Shown: positions 24,397-33,569, numbered from the stretch's first letter. The stretch is DNA of 55,734 nucleotides from Longimicrobiales bacterium (GCA_028822645.1 JAPKDG010000011.1:1-55734), one strand, 5' to 3'. Notes: generated by a model not told the origin, from the letters alone. Translations and numbers: made by a program.

Positions 24397-24410
24397 CTTG
24401 CTTGGGTATT

Positions 24411-24432
24411 CTTGAGTTTATCAAGGTTTTTT
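24411..24432 (+). terminator. Weak intrinsic terminator after the M55 gene
   Basis: A five-base stem (CTTGA / TCAAG) with a GTTTA loop is followed by G and six T on the plus strand. It lies 15 bases after the M55 stop and before the convergent formyltransferase gene. The stem is short, so this is tentative. Confidence 0.4.
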
Positions 24433-24493
24433 CTAGAGCGGGAAACCAAGATCGAAACGACGACAACTACCTTTGTAGAAACAAATTACTCAC

Positions 24494-25408
24494 TCAGCCC
24501 ATTCGACTGCCAACTTCAACCGAATGAGTCGAAATGTACTCTTGAACAGGCATTTTTCCCTCGCCTTCTGGACGAACCCTTTGAATACATATTCCACCAT
24601 CCCTAGTCGCAACGATTAGGCCTTCCTCACCAGTCGAAACTACTTCTCCTGGGTTCCCTGTCACATCTGGGGTTTTTACACAGTCAAAGATCTTGAAAAC
24701 TCCGCCTTCGTGGGTAGTCCAAGCACCGGGCTGTGGATTAGCTCCACGAATAAGATTGTAAATTTCTTCCATGGTAGCAGACCAATCGATCTCTACATCC
24801 TCTTTCTTACACCAACTCTCGTAAGTAGCCAGCGAGTCGTCTTGTACGACCTTGGGAGCATTCCCATCACGCACCAGATCCACGCTCTCTAACATCGCTT
24901 CAACACCCAATGGGAATAGCCTGTTAAAATACAGGCTTCCAAGTGTATCACACTCTTCAATATCCACTTCTTTTTGCAATAGTATTGGACCAGTATCCAA
25001 ACCGTTGTCAGGCCAAAAAATACTGAGTCCCGTCTTCTTGGAACCCTGGATGATCGGCCAATTGATAGAACTTGGACCTCTATGTAGCGGGAGGAGAGAA
25101 GGATGGTACTGTATGGTTCCATAAGTAGGAATGTTCAGGAATTCCTCCTTGACGAACAAGGTGACGTAAGCCATTACAACGAGATCGGGAGACAGGGAAC
25201 TCAGCTCATCACAAACAGAGTCGTCCGAATAGGATGAAGGCTGATAAACAAGAATATGTTTCTCTAAAGCTAGTTCTTTGATGGGATCAATTGGTCGGTC
25301 CTCTTTGTCGGGCGCGCAGTACACTGCCACTACATCTTCGCCTCTCTCTAAAAGGGCTTCCAGCACACTTTTCCCAAAAGCTTGTTGGCCATGAACCACA
25401 ATCCGCAT
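24494..25408 (-). CDS. Formyl-THF hydrolase/formyltransferase-like protein (304 aa)
   Basis: The protein follows the formyltransferase fold of methionyl-tRNA formyltransferase and, more closely, the N-terminal hydrolase domain of 10-formyl-THF dehydrogenase (ALDH1L1). Shared motifs include VVAVYCAPDKEDRPIDPI, IQYHPSLLPLHRGPSSINW with catalytic His102, and LSIFWPDNGLDTGPILLQKE with Asp138. A C-terminal OB-like domain (~205-290, IRGANPQPGAWTTHEGG) follows. The third usual catalytic residue (Asn in Fmt) appears not to be kept. It is the last gene of an operon with a Frc-type CoA-transferase and a ThDP lyase, so it may move or hydrolyse formyl groups that leave formyl-CoA. A housekeeping Fmt role seems unlikely in this context. 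Confidence 0.8.
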   Translation of the reverse strand: MRIVVHGQQAFGKSVLEALLERGEDVVAVYCAPDKEDRPIDPIKELALEKHILVYQPSSYSDDSVCDELSSLSPDLVVMAYVTLFVKEEFLNIPTYGTIQYHPSLLPLHRGPSSINWPIIQGSKKTGLSIFWPDNGLDTGPILLQKEVDIEECDTLGSLYFNRLFPLGVEAMLESVDLVRDGNAPKVVQDDSLATYESWCKKEDVEIDWSATMEEIYNLIRGANPQPGAWTTHEGGVFKIFDCVKTPDVTGNPGEVVSTGEEGLIVATRDGGICIQRVRPEGEGKMPVQEYISTHSVEVGSRMG

Positions 25409-25429
25409 ATCTAGCTCCTCTTAAATTCT

Positions 25430-26668
25430 TTAAATCGCTCCATCCAACCGAGCATTCTCTATCTCTTCCTCTGTTAATCCGATCTCTGCAAGAACCTTCT
25501 CTGTGTGCTCGCCCAACAATGGAGCTCGACCTACTTCACTCGGAGACTTGGACAACTTAATCGGATTGCCAACTGTCAGATATTTTCCTCTCTCTGGATG
25601 CTCGACTTCCACCACTGTTTTCGTTTTTCTTAGGGCTTCATCTTCTCCGAGTTCCTTCATACTCATAATCGGGCCGCATGGAACCCCCAACTTGCTCAGC
25701 ACTTCCATGGCTTCGAACTTTGATTTCGTTAGAGTCCACTCCTCTACTAGCTCAAAGCACTGGTCCAATTTGGGAAGACGAACCTCTGGTGTTGCCCAAT
25801 CCGGATCAGTAATCAAATCTTCCCTTCCTATTACTCCCATCAGAAGTGCCCATCCTGGTGGCTGGATGATGACGTAAATAAAATCATTTTGGCCTCCCGG
25901 TGCACACTTTAGGACCCATCCTGGCTGTCCGCCACCAGATGCGTTGCCACTACGGGGAACAAAATCACCAAATTCATCAGAAGGATACTGCGGATACTCC
26001 TTCAGGGGACCCCTAGTGAGTCTCTGCTGATCCCTAAGCTTGATTCGACAAAGATTCAGAACCGCATCCTGCATCGCGCACTCCACCCTTTGGCCTTCTC
26101 CAGTGTGAGAACGTTGAATCAATGCTGCAAGTATCCCAGCCACCAGATGTAGCCCTGTCCCTGAATCGCCTATCTGGGCCCCAGTGACAGTCGGCACATC
26201 ATCATCAAACCCTGTAGTACTGGCTGACCCCCCCATGCACTGAGCGACATTCTCATACACCTTGAAATCCACAAATGGTCCAGGACCAAATCCTTTGACA
26301 GAACCATAGATGAGTCCCGGATTCACCTGCTGAATCTTGTCCCAAGTAAACCCCATACGGTCCAATGCCCCAGGTGCAAAGTTTTCTACTAAAACATCAC
26401 AATGCCTGACTAGTTTCCAAAAAATATCCTTCCCTTTCTCCGACTTAGTATTAAGAGTAATACTCCGTTTATTACTGTTAAGCATGGTAAAATAGAGACT
26501 GTCGACATCCGGAATATCCCTCAGCTGACTCCGCGTAATATCACCCCGACCCGGAAATTCAACCTTGATCACATCGGCCCCAAACCAGGCAAGAATTTGA
26601 GTGCAAGTCGGACCGGACTGTACATGGGTCATGTCTAGAACACGAACCCCCTCTAGAGCTTTACTCAT
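25430..26668 (-). CDS. frc: Formyl-CoA:oxalate CoA-transferase-type class III CoA-transferase (412 aa)
   Basis: The whole length reads like Frc. The start is [18 protein letters not shown]; the catalytic Asp lies in GDSGTGLHL (Asp168); [19 protein letters not shown] is present; and the Frc glycine loop appears as SGGGQPGW (residues 244-250), with Ser in place of the first Gly. The C-terminus has [13 protein letters not shown] and [13 protein letters not shown]. Frc moves CoA from formyl-CoA to oxalate. It lies 55 bases after the ThDP enzyme gene and 21 bases before the formyltransferase-like gene. Because the ThDP partner is not a typical oxalyl-CoA decarboxylase, the acceptor acid could be a 2-hydroxy acid instead of oxalate. 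Confidence 0.85.
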   Translation of the reverse strand: MSKALEGVRVLDMTHVQSGPTCTQILAWFGADVIKVEFPGRGDITRSQLRDIPDVDSLYFTMLNSNKRSITLNTKSEKGKDIFWKLVRHCDVLVENFAPGALDRMGFTWDKIQQVNPGLIYGSVKGFGPGPFVDFKVYENVAQCMGGSASTTGFDDDVPTVTGAQIGDSGTGLHLVAGILAALIQRSHTGEGQRVECAMQDAVLNLCRIKLRDQQRLTRGPLKEYPQYPSDEFGDFVPRSGNASGGGQPGWVLKCAPGGQNDFIYVIIQPPGWALLMGVIGREDLITDPDWATPEVRLPKLDQCFELVEEWTLTKSKFEAMEVLSKLGVPCGPIMSMKELGEDEALRKTKTVVEVEHPERGKYLTVGNPIKLSKSPSEVGRAPLLGEHTEKVLAEIGLTEEEIENARLDGAI

Positions 26669-26723
26669 TTCAACATCCTACTTAAAGATTTTCTTTGTAC
26701 GGAAACATCTGCAGAGCCACACC

Positions 26724-28415
26724 TTATTTGTACATGGTCTGACGTTTAGTGCCAGGAGCATATTCATTGGGGTCCACCCAAATGTTCACCACGGCGGACT
26801 TACCCGTAGTCTTGACTGCTTCTCGAGCTCGCATCAGAGCTGGACCGATCTCGGAAGGTTCCCGGACGGCCTCTCCATATCCTCCTAACATTCTCGCAAA
26901 GAGCTCAAAATCCACGTCGCCCAATTTATTCCCTACATTACCACGCTCCTCACCATATTTTGCGATTTGACCACAACGAATCTGGTTCTGTGCAGAGTTG
27001 TTACCAATCACCGCTATGTAAGGAAGTCCAAATCTATTAGCTGTTTCCATGTCAAAAGCGGTCATGCCGAAAGATCCGTCTCCGTAATAGCAGAGAACTT
27101 CTTTTTCAGGATGGGCCAACTTAGCTGCTATTGCGAATCCTGTTCCCACACCGAGCGAACCCAAAGGACCTGGATCCATCCAGTGCCCAGGCGATCGCGG
27201 CCGTACGGCCTGTGCAGAGATGGTTACTACATCACCTCCATCACCTATATAGATAGTATCTTCTGTGAGAAATTCATTCAGTTCCCAAGCAACCCTGTAC
27301 GGGTTAATCGGTTTGGCATCAGATTTAAACAGAGACATCAATTTTTCTTCAGCTACATTTTCCCCGGCAGACAATTGTTCCATCCATGCTGTTCTCTTAG
27401 AAGACCCGTTATCGGCTCTTTCGTTGGCAACATCTGTGACAGCTTTTAATATAGTTCCCACATCTCCGACCAAACCCAAAGATACATCTCGATTTTTTCC
27501 TACCGTACGGTAGTCCATATCAATTTGAACTACTGTGGCATCACTCCTAAGTCTCTTTCCATAGCCCATCCGGAAATCAAACGGCGTACCCACAATCACA
27601 ATGACGTCAGCATCATTGAAAGCCATCCGGCGGGTTCTATGGAAGTAATGAGGATCCTCTGCTGGCAAAGTTCCTCGGGCCGACCCGTTCATGTACGCGG
27701 GAATATTCAGTTCCCTAATAAACCGTACGGCTTCATCATAGGCCTGACAGGTAGCCACCTGAGTGCCGAACAGAACACAAGGCCTCTCCGAAGCTACAAG
27801 TAAGTCAGCTAGCTTCTCTACGTCACCCACATCTCCCACGCTCTTGGTTGAAGCTCTGTAGCGTCCCGACTCTGGGATTCTAGCCGTTCCTGCATCTATC
27901 TCTGCATCTAGTATATCACGAGGAATCTCTAGGTAAGACGGACCAGGTGCTCCATTATGGCATTCTCGCACAGCCATAGAAACCATATCTGCTATACGCT
28001 CGGTACTCTGAACACTAGCAGAAAACTTGGTAATTGGTGCGGCCATATCAACATGAGGAAGATCCTGAAGGGAGCCCATTTTATGTTGAGTCAAAGAACC
28101 TTGTCCACCTATATGCAGGATGGGACTCTCCGCACGAAATGCATTGGCCAGTCCCGTCATTGCATTTGTAAAACCCGGACCCGCCGTAGTCACTACACAA
28201 CCCGTCCCACCAGTCTGGCGAGCATACCCGTCAGCAGCATGGGCTGCGACTTGTTCATGTCGCACATCTATAATTCGGATACCCTCGTCTAAGCAACCGT
28301 CATAAATATCAATAATATGACCGCCACAAAGAGTAAAAATTGTATCGATCCCTTCATTTTTCAGTGCTTTTGCTACAAGATGTCCACCCGTGATACGACC
28401 ATTTGAACCACTCAC
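26724..28415 (-). CDS. ThDP-dependent 2-hydroxyacyl-CoA lyase-like enzyme (563 aa)
   Basis: This is a three-domain ThDP enzyme: pyrimidine-binding domain with the activating Glu54 (VRHEQ), central domain (~190-330, with GTPFDFRMGYG), and PP domain with the GDGS...NN metal motif (GDGSFGM to GNN, 29 residues). Motifs FTLCGGHI, DVRHE, WMDPGPLGSLGVGTGFAIAAKL resemble human ILVBL/HACL2 more than oxalyl-CoA decarboxylase, whose YEELDQ segment is replaced by SLQDLPHV. HACL enzymes split 2-hydroxyacyl-CoA into an aldehyde and formyl-CoA. The next genes (Frc-type CoA-transferase, formyltransferase) fit formyl-CoA chemistry. Oxalyl-CoA decarboxylase stays a possible alternative. Confidence 0.82.
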   Translation of the reverse strand: MSGSNGRITGGHLVAKALKNEGIDTIFTLCGGHIIDIYDGCLDEGIRIIDVRHEQVAAHAADGYARQTGGTGCVVTTAGPGFTNAMTGLANAFRAESPILHIGGQGSLTQHKMGSLQDLPHVDMAAPITKFSASVQSTERIADMVSMAVRECHNGAPGPSYLEIPRDILDAEIDAGTARIPESGRYRASTKSVGDVGDVEKLADLLVASERPCVLFGTQVATCQAYDEAVRFIRELNIPAYMNGSARGTLPAEDPHYFHRTRRMAFNDADVIVIVGTPFDFRMGYGKRLRSDATVVQIDMDYRTVGKNRDVSLGLVGDVGTILKAVTDVANERADNGSSKRTAWMEQLSAGENVAEEKLMSLFKSDAKPINPYRVAWELNEFLTEDTIYIGDGGDVVTISAQAVRPRSPGHWMDPGPLGSLGVGTGFAIAAKLAHPEKEVLCYYGDGSFGMTAFDMETANRFGLPYIAVIGNNSAQNQIRCGQIAKYGEERGNVGNKLGDVDFELFARMLGGYGEAVREPSEIGPALMRAREAVKTTGKSAVVNIWVDPNEYAPGTKRQTMYK

Positions 28416-28542
28416 TTAATTATCCTCACTATTATCAGTCTTTGGTATTTCAATGCTCGATATTCGATCACTGTGTTAAGGTACTTAACAAACGACAGCT
28501 TTCATATCAATAGAGTATGCTGGAACCTAAGGAAAGGAAGCT

Positions 28543-28575
28543 TCTTCTGTAGGGTTGATCCTACAGAAGATTTTT
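28543..28575 (+). terminator. Strong hairpin with T run between marC and the lyase operon
   Basis: A perfect 11-bp stem (28543-28553 with 28560-28570) has a six-base loop GTTGAT and is followed by five T on the plus strand. Both neighbouring genes are on the minus strand. For marC, whose stop is at 28617, the hairpin has the T run on the wrong side. It may still help to end marC transcripts, or it may block plus-strand (antisense) transcription. Confidence 0.55.
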
Positions 28576-28616
28576 GGAGAAACCAAGGGGAAATTGAGGC
28601 CGACAATACTAGAAGA

Positions 28617-29243
28617 TCAAATGCTGAATGTTTGTCTTACCCCTTGGATAACAAATTCTATTGCTAAGGCACCAAGCAATAACCCCAATGTTCTTTGGAG
28701 GACTCCCAGTACTGAAGTAGGCAATTTTTCGGCTATCTTACCTGATACCCAAAGCGATAGAACAGTCAGGAGGACAATAATAAAGATAGGACTAAAGCCG
28801 ACCAAGTGAGAATCTATAGATCCACCCGATTCCTCTGATAGAAGCATCACTATAGTAATGGCCCCAGGCCCTGCTATGAGAGGAATTGCAAGGGGGAAAG
28901 TTGCTAGAGATGCTAGTGCCTCATCATCAAGTGCTTTTTCTGCCGTTTCTCTTCTTCGTTCTTGTCTTTGCTCAAATACCATCTGATAAGAGATGACCAT
29001 CAAGAACATTCCACCGACGATTCTAAAAGAATTGATGCTTATACCCATCAGCTGAAGGATCTGACTCCCAAACAACCAAAATATCAACAATACCATGAAG
29101 GCAGTTAAGCCACTTCTAAAACAAAGAGTCCTAAGGTCCTCTTGATTTAACCCTTGAGTGAAAGAAGCAAAAATAGGCAACAAAGATATGGGATCAATAG
29201 CTACAAAAATTAGTACGAAGTTCTCTAAAAAAAGGTTGAACAT
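28617..29243 (-). CDS. MarC-family integral membrane protein (208 aa)
   Basis: Six hydrophobic segments and typical MarC/UPF0056 motifs are visible: LIFVAIDPISLLPIF at the N-terminus, FRIVGGMFLMVISYQM in the third segment, and LATFPLAIPLIAGPGAI near the middle. The length matches the family (about 200-220). MarC proteins are inner-membrane proteins of unsettled function; the early link to drug resistance was not upheld. It stands alone between the lyase operon and a DUF5916-type barrel gene. Confidence 0.9.
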   Translation of the reverse strand: MFNLFLENFVLIFVAIDPISLLPIFASFTQGLNQEDLRTLCFRSGLTAFMVLLIFWLFGSQILQLMGISINSFRIVGGMFLMVISYQMVFEQRQERRRETAEKALDDEALASLATFPLAIPLIAGPGAITIVMLLSEESGGSIDSHLVGFSPIFIIVLLTVLSLWVSGKIAEKLPTSVLGVLQRTLGLLLGALAIEFVIQGVRQTFSI

Positions 29244-29369
29244 TATTCTCGGCCCCTATTTTGAGACGACGATGGTTATTTGAAAACCAGCACCAGATAG
29301 TAACCATGTGAATAAAGGCTACAATATTAAGCTAGTGATTCTCAGAATAGCTATAAAAATTAGTATGAA
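29196..29369 (+). repeat. 24-bp imperfect direct repeat spanning the marC start region
   Basis: The 24-base word at 29196-29219, inside the marC coding start (encoding part of LIFVAID), recurs at 29346-29369 in the upstream gap with two C/T changes. The two copies are exactly 150 bases apart. The upstream copy, read in the same frame, would give a similar hydrophobic run (ILIFIAI). This could be the remnant of a decayed partial duplication of the marC 5' end. Confidence 0.5.
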
Positions 29370-29475
29370 TCCAATTAGCAGATGGTTTCAATCTTTAACC
29401 AGGGACTCCAGCAATCTTAGGTTCTCGGAAATCGACAGAGCCCTTGCAAGTTACCCAAAGACAACGAAGTGAGTT

Positions 29476-31743
29476 CTAGAAACGATAGGTGTAATTCATT
29501 TTAGCCGAGGCTCCTCGACTCAAGGTCCTCAACTCTGGGTCTTCAAGAATGCTACTACTCAGATTCTGCCAATTGTGAGTGTACACAAAATACACTTCAT
29601 TCCCCGGCTTGACGATCCACCTCAGCCGAGAAAAAAGACCAAACAAGTCACTTTGTTCGTCATACTGGATCTGAGTGACCGTGCTCACCCAAGGACTGGC
29701 CTGCCATTTCCCTTCGATTTCGTAAAGGTTGGCGGTAAAATCACCCTCTGGGAGGGAAACATCATTAATCTGAGTATTTAGAGCCACTGTAAACCCGGGG
29801 GTCGGCTTAATGCTAACTCGGCCTCCATATCCTACTTTGTGCCCATTCCAGAATTCTCCAAAGCTCAGCCCTCCATAAAGTGAAATTTTCCTTCTTCCCG
29901 CCGTATTGCCAGACAACCTATAATCCCATGTAGAGTACTCGCCTTCAGTTAAATATATACCGTCACTGACCTGGTAAGATCTGTCCAAATATTCATACTT
30001 TTGAGTAGCGTCAAGATTGATTCTATCACCGCTTTCAAATTCCACCCCCAAAGGTTTCAGGGACCACTCTCTTTCCTCTAATACCCCGGTCCCCAGTTCG
30101 GTTATATTTCTAAACTGTGCCGAAAAATCAAATTTTCTTATCCAATCGATACTAGCCGGACGAGGAGACCAACCCAATCTGGGCTCCATTCTGCTGTAGT
30201 CGTTACGTGCCACGAATCCAAGAGCTGGCTTATACTCCGATCCAAACCGACGATAAGAAAGGTGGCCTGACCACACATCGTTCGGGAAATTTATGCGGAC
30301 CCCATAAGCAGAGAGGTCGTCTGTAGAATGATTCTCTATTGGATCTGGATTTGAATTCCAAATATAAAACGTTTCCATTTCCACATTGTTATTCCCCAAG
30401 AAATTCCGTGAGTTGAGTTGCAAATCAATCCCTGCCGTATGACGATCGTCCAGTATAGTTCCATCGGACTCAGCTTCACTAGCTCGGCGGGTATAGATTG
30501 CCCCAATAGTAGATTGCTCGAATACACGCCTCTTGATCCTAGCCACAGTAAATTGTTCTTCTGAAACAAAGTTTGTTTTCTCATTAGTAGTCCAAGACTT
30601 AGAACCCGTTCCGATTTGATAAAATCCTACTTCATAGGATCCAACCTGACCTGTCGTTCGAGCACCATAGCTAACTGGAACAGCTTGCCCATTTTTAATT
30701 CCGATATTTCTGGAGAAAAAAGGAGAAGGACTGCTTCGTGGTGCAAAGGAAAACACTCCCGACCCCTCCAGGAAAAAGTCCCTCTTTTCAGGATAACGGA
30801 TTGAAAAGCGGGTTAAATTAACTCTGCGATTGTCACTTTCTACTTCAGCGAAATCTGTGTTTACAGAAAATGAGGCCCGCAAACTTGAGGTAATGCTGTA
30901 ATCAAGATCCAAACTGACATCTCTAGGGTAGCTCGTAGATTTAACATCTGCAGGTGTATTTCTGTAACTGACGATGCCAGAAGGCTTCGCTTCTAAGCCC
31001 AAACCTTGTGACATATCTTTGAGACCAGTCATAACCCCGGCAAAGATCGGCCTAAACAGACCTTCTGTTCTCCGCCATCCCCTCCAGAGGATCTCCTCGT
31101 TTTTCCTTCTAACTGTTCGCTGGAAATTAATCCCCCAATCCTCAGTATTCGGATCGAAGTTCAATGTGCGAAATGGAATCCTAATTTCTGCAGACCAACC
31201 ATCGGGTCGCCTACTGGTTTGTGCTTCCCATATTCCATCCCATGCCTTGTTCGACCCTCCTCCAAAACCGCCACGACCACCCATACGACCACCTCCACCT
31301 CCACCCATCAAACCGTCGCCCATCAAACCTGCTGCATTTATCTCAAAGAAATAACCAGTACGTCCGTCCCTGAATGTATCCAAGATCCACATGAACCGAT
31401 CATCTGTTCCTAGAGAAGCATCTCGCTCTAGTTGGTAAGCGAGAATACCGTCAGGGTCATCATAAATAATCGCACCTATATAGAGATTGTCCTGATCAAA
31501 CACCACTCTAATCTCTGTTTTTTCTGAAGGTACGCCTCCTTCAACTGGCTCCTGCTGCGTGAAATCGGTTATGGGAACAGCCATCCCCCAGAATTCTTCT
31601 AAAATCTGACCATCCATAATAATATCTGCACCATCCGATAGCTGCAGAGCTTGGAGGACAGGTTCAGTAGTATCCTGGGCGAATAGTCCATTACACGGGA
31701 TGGAAAGTCCAACAAGTATAAACAATGCTGCGATCTTGGGCAC
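29476..31743 (-). CDS. DUF5916/CBM9-like outer-membrane beta-barrel protein (755 aa)
   Basis: I place the start at GTG 31743, with GGAG 8 bases upstream, because a clean signal peptide follows at once (PKIAALFILVGLSIPCNGLFAQ). An ATG at 31827 in the same frame adds 28 unlikely residues. Residues ~30-235 form a CBM9-like domain (DGQILEEFWGMAVPITDFTQQEP, DGWSAEIRIPFRTLNF) with an unusual Gly-rich insert (MGGGGGGRMGGRGGFGGG). The rest is DUF5916-type barrel sequence (FAEVESDNRRVNLTRFSIRYPEKRDFFLEG), ending in the aromatic residue Phe (TYRF) typical of outer-membrane proteins. Its substrate is unknown. It is divergent from a POT transporter gene. Confidence 0.85.
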   Translation of the reverse strand: MPKIAALFILVGLSIPCNGLFAQDTTEPVLQALQLSDGADIIMDGQILEEFWGMAVPITDFTQQEPVEGGVPSEKTEIRVVFDQDNLYIGAIIYDDPDGILAYQLERDASLGTDDRFMWILDTFRDGRTGYFFEINAAGLMGDGLMGGGGGGRMGGRGGFGGGSNKAWDGIWEAQTSRRPDGWSAEIRIPFRTLNFDPNTEDWGINFQRTVRRKNEEILWRGWRRTEGLFRPIFAGVMTGLKDMSQGLGLEAKPSGIVSYRNTPADVKSTSYPRDVSLDLDYSITSSLRASFSVNTDFAEVESDNRRVNLTRFSIRYPEKRDFFLEGSGVFSFAPRSSPSPFFSRNIGIKNGQAVPVSYGARTTGQVGSYEVGFYQIGTGSKSWTTNEKTNFVSEEQFTVARIKRRVFEQSTIGAIYTRRASEAESDGTILDDRHTAGIDLQLNSRNFLGNNNVEMETFYIWNSNPDPIENHSTDDLSAYGVRINFPNDVWSGHLSYRRFGSEYKPALGFVARNDYSRMEPRLGWSPRPASIDWIRKFDFSAQFRNITELGTGVLEEREWSLKPLGVEFESGDRINLDATQKYEYLDRSYQVSDGIYLTEGEYSTWDYRLSGNTAGRRKISLYGGLSFGEFWNGHKVGYGGRVSIKPTPGFTVALNTQINDVSLPEGDFTANLYEIEGKWQASPWVSTVTQIQYDEQSDLFGLFSRLRWIVKPGNEVYFVYTHNWQNLSSSILEDPELRTLSRGASAKMNYTYRF

Positions 31744-31861
31744 TATATTTACTCCAAAGAAACGGGCCTGATAAGCACCCTGGTCATCTCTACATTTACC
31801 CTTAAAACATCCAAAAGGATCTCCCAAATCTAGAAAGATGACTCATCTAACTAAGATAACG

Positions 31862-31889
31862 TTAAAACCCCCAGTATGGACCGTATAAT
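31862..31889 (+). promoter_or_regulatory. Candidate promoter of the POT transporter gene
   Basis: TTAAAA (31862-31867) and a perfect TATAAT (31884-31889) are separated by 16 bases on the plus strand, about 55 bases before the POT start. An inverted repeat follows directly. This is a sigma-70-like reading of the sequence only. Confidence 0.45.
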
Positions 31890-31893
31890 TTAA

Positions 31894-31917
31894 CCTTTAT
31901 AAAAGTCTTTATAAAGG
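31894..31917. promoter_or_regulatory. Inverted repeat, candidate operator
   Basis: A perfect inverted repeat, CCTTTATAAA then AGTC then TTTATAAAGG, begins five bases after the TATAAT box at 31884-31889 and ends 27 bases before the POT start codon. It would cover the likely transcription start, a usual place for a repressor site. A short stem-loop at the 5' end of the mRNA is the alternative. Confidence 0.5.
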
Positions 31918-31944
31918 CATCCCGAGGTATCGAATCTAGCGACT

Positions 31945-33525
31945 ATGGGATACAATACTGTTTCATTCACCATCCTGAAAAACAATGACTCTGACCGAAA
32001 CTGGAGTGTTTTGGACACCTTTACTGCGAACACGGCTGATTTAGGCCAGAACCCACCTGAAAAGACATTTCTCGGGCAACCTCGAGGGTTGTCCATACTT
32101 TTCTATACTGAAATGTGGGAGCGCTTTTCCTACTATGGTATGCGGGCCCTTCTTATACTCTTTATGACGACCAGTACAGCTGGAGGCAACCCTGGGCTTG
32201 GATTCGATGTAGGTACAGCTTCGGCGATTTATGGTTTGTACACAGCTCTAGTCTATCTCCTTGCTCTACCTGGTGGCTGGATCGCTGACAATCTATGGGG
32301 GCAGAGAAAAGCAGTTTATGTGGGTGGATGGATAATCGCTTTGGGACATTTCAGTATGGCAATACCTTCGATGCTCTCATTCTATACTGGGCTTGGACTA
32401 ATTATCGTTGGAACTGGTTTCCTCAAGCCAAATATTAGTGTCATCGTTGGCGAACTTTATCCGAATGGAGGCGCCGCCCGAGATGCAGGATTTTCGATTT
32501 TCTATACAGGTATCAATATAGGAGCCTTGATAGGACCTGTACTTTGTTCATTCCTCGGAGAAAACTACAACTGGCACTGGGGTTTTTCTCTCGCTGGTAT
32601 AGGTATGGTGTTTGGATTGCTTCAATTTAGATCTGGAATGTCACACCTTGGAAATGCTGGACTCCTACAAACAACTCTATCCGATCAAGAATTACATATA
32701 AAATCTCGCAATTTTTGGAGTGGCTCAATGTTACTCATAGGGTTGGTTGCGACCTTTTCATACATGGTTTCGAATGGCCTCATCCCCCTGTCTTTAACCC
32801 AAGTAGCGACGGCTCTTGGAACGGTTATCCTTGTGATTGTAGCACTTTATTTCGCGTATCTCCTGACCCTTGGAGGACACAACAAAGAAGAGAAAAAACG
32901 CCTTTTAGTTATTCTGTGGCTATTCTTACTATCGGCCGTTTTCTGGTCAGGGTTTGAGCAGGCTGGATCATCCCTGAACTTGTTCGCTCAAAATCTTACT
33001 AATCGTAATATTTCTGGATGGCTGATGCCTGCTGGGTTCCTTCAATCAATCAACTCCGCATTCATCATAATTTTCTCACCAATCTTTGCTTCTCTCTGGA
33101 TTTGGCTGTCATCACGAAATGCTAACCCTTCCATTCCATTCAAATTCGGACTTGGCCTGCTGGGTCTTTCCTCTGGTTTCTTCGTCATAGCCTGGGGCGC
33201 AGTCAATGCCAGCCTGTCGCCGGTGTCACCAGCTTGGTTAGTTGTAATGTATTTCTTCTTTACGGTAGGCGAATTAGCACTATCACCAGTTGGGCTCTCC
33301 TCCATCACCAAACTCGCCCCTACTGGTAGAGTCGGGCAGATGATGGGGATCTGGTTTGTAGCTACGGCCTTAGGGAATCTCTTTGCTGGTCTCGTAGCCG
33401 GAAGCCTTGAAACCTTACAGCCTTATGAATTATTTCGTACGGTCGCTATAACCACAGGAGCTTGTGGGGTTTTGGCACTGCTGGTTAGCCACTCTGTGAA
33501 TAAATTAGCCAGCAATATTAGATGA
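31945..33525 (+). CDS. POT/PTR-family proton-dependent oligopeptide transporter (526 aa)
   Basis: The protein has about 14 hydrophobic segments and the POT signature EMWERFSYYG at residues 56-65 (the ExxERFxYYG proton-coupling motif). GTGFLKPNISVIVGELY and FSIFYTGINIGALIGP are also typical. POT carriers import di- and tripeptides with protons across the inner membrane. The first ~38 residues before EKTFLGQPRGLS are longer than usual; the ATG at 31945 has no strong ribosome site, and a later TTG start is possible. It lies between two DUF5916-type barrel genes, which suggests a shared uptake route. Confidence 0.9.
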   Translation: MGYNTVSFTILKNNDSDRNWSVLDTFTANTADLGQNPPEKTFLGQPRGLSILFYTEMWERFSYYGMRALLILFMTTSTAGGNPGLGFDVGTASAIYGLYTALVYLLALPGGWIADNLWGQRKAVYVGGWIIALGHFSMAIPSMLSFYTGLGLIIVGTGFLKPNISVIVGELYPNGGAARDAGFSIFYTGINIGALIGPVLCSFLGENYNWHWGFSLAGIGMVFGLLQFRSGMSHLGNAGLLQTTLSDQELHIKSRNFWSGSMLLIGLVATFSYMVSNGLIPLSLTQVATALGTVILVIVALYFAYLLTLGGHNKEEKKRLLVILWLFLLSAVFWSGFEQAGSSLNLFAQNLTNRNISGWLMPAGFLQSINSAFIIIFSPIFASLWIWLSSRNANPSIPFKFGLGLLGLSSGFFVIAWGAVNASLSPVSPAWLVVMYFFFTVGELALSPVGLSSITKLAPTGRVGQMMGIWFVATALGNLFAGLVAGSLETLQPYELFRTVAITTGACGVLALLVSHSVNKLASNIR

Positions 33526-33569
33526 GCAAATTCAAATAGAACTGGAATGAACTTGGACACATCACTATC

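Noticed and set aside
26724-28415. Oxalyl-CoA decarboxylase (oxc) name for the ThDP enzyme
   Set aside because: The neighbouring Frc makes it tempting, but the OXC active-site segment (YEELDQ) is missing and the motifs fit HACL2/ILVBL better.
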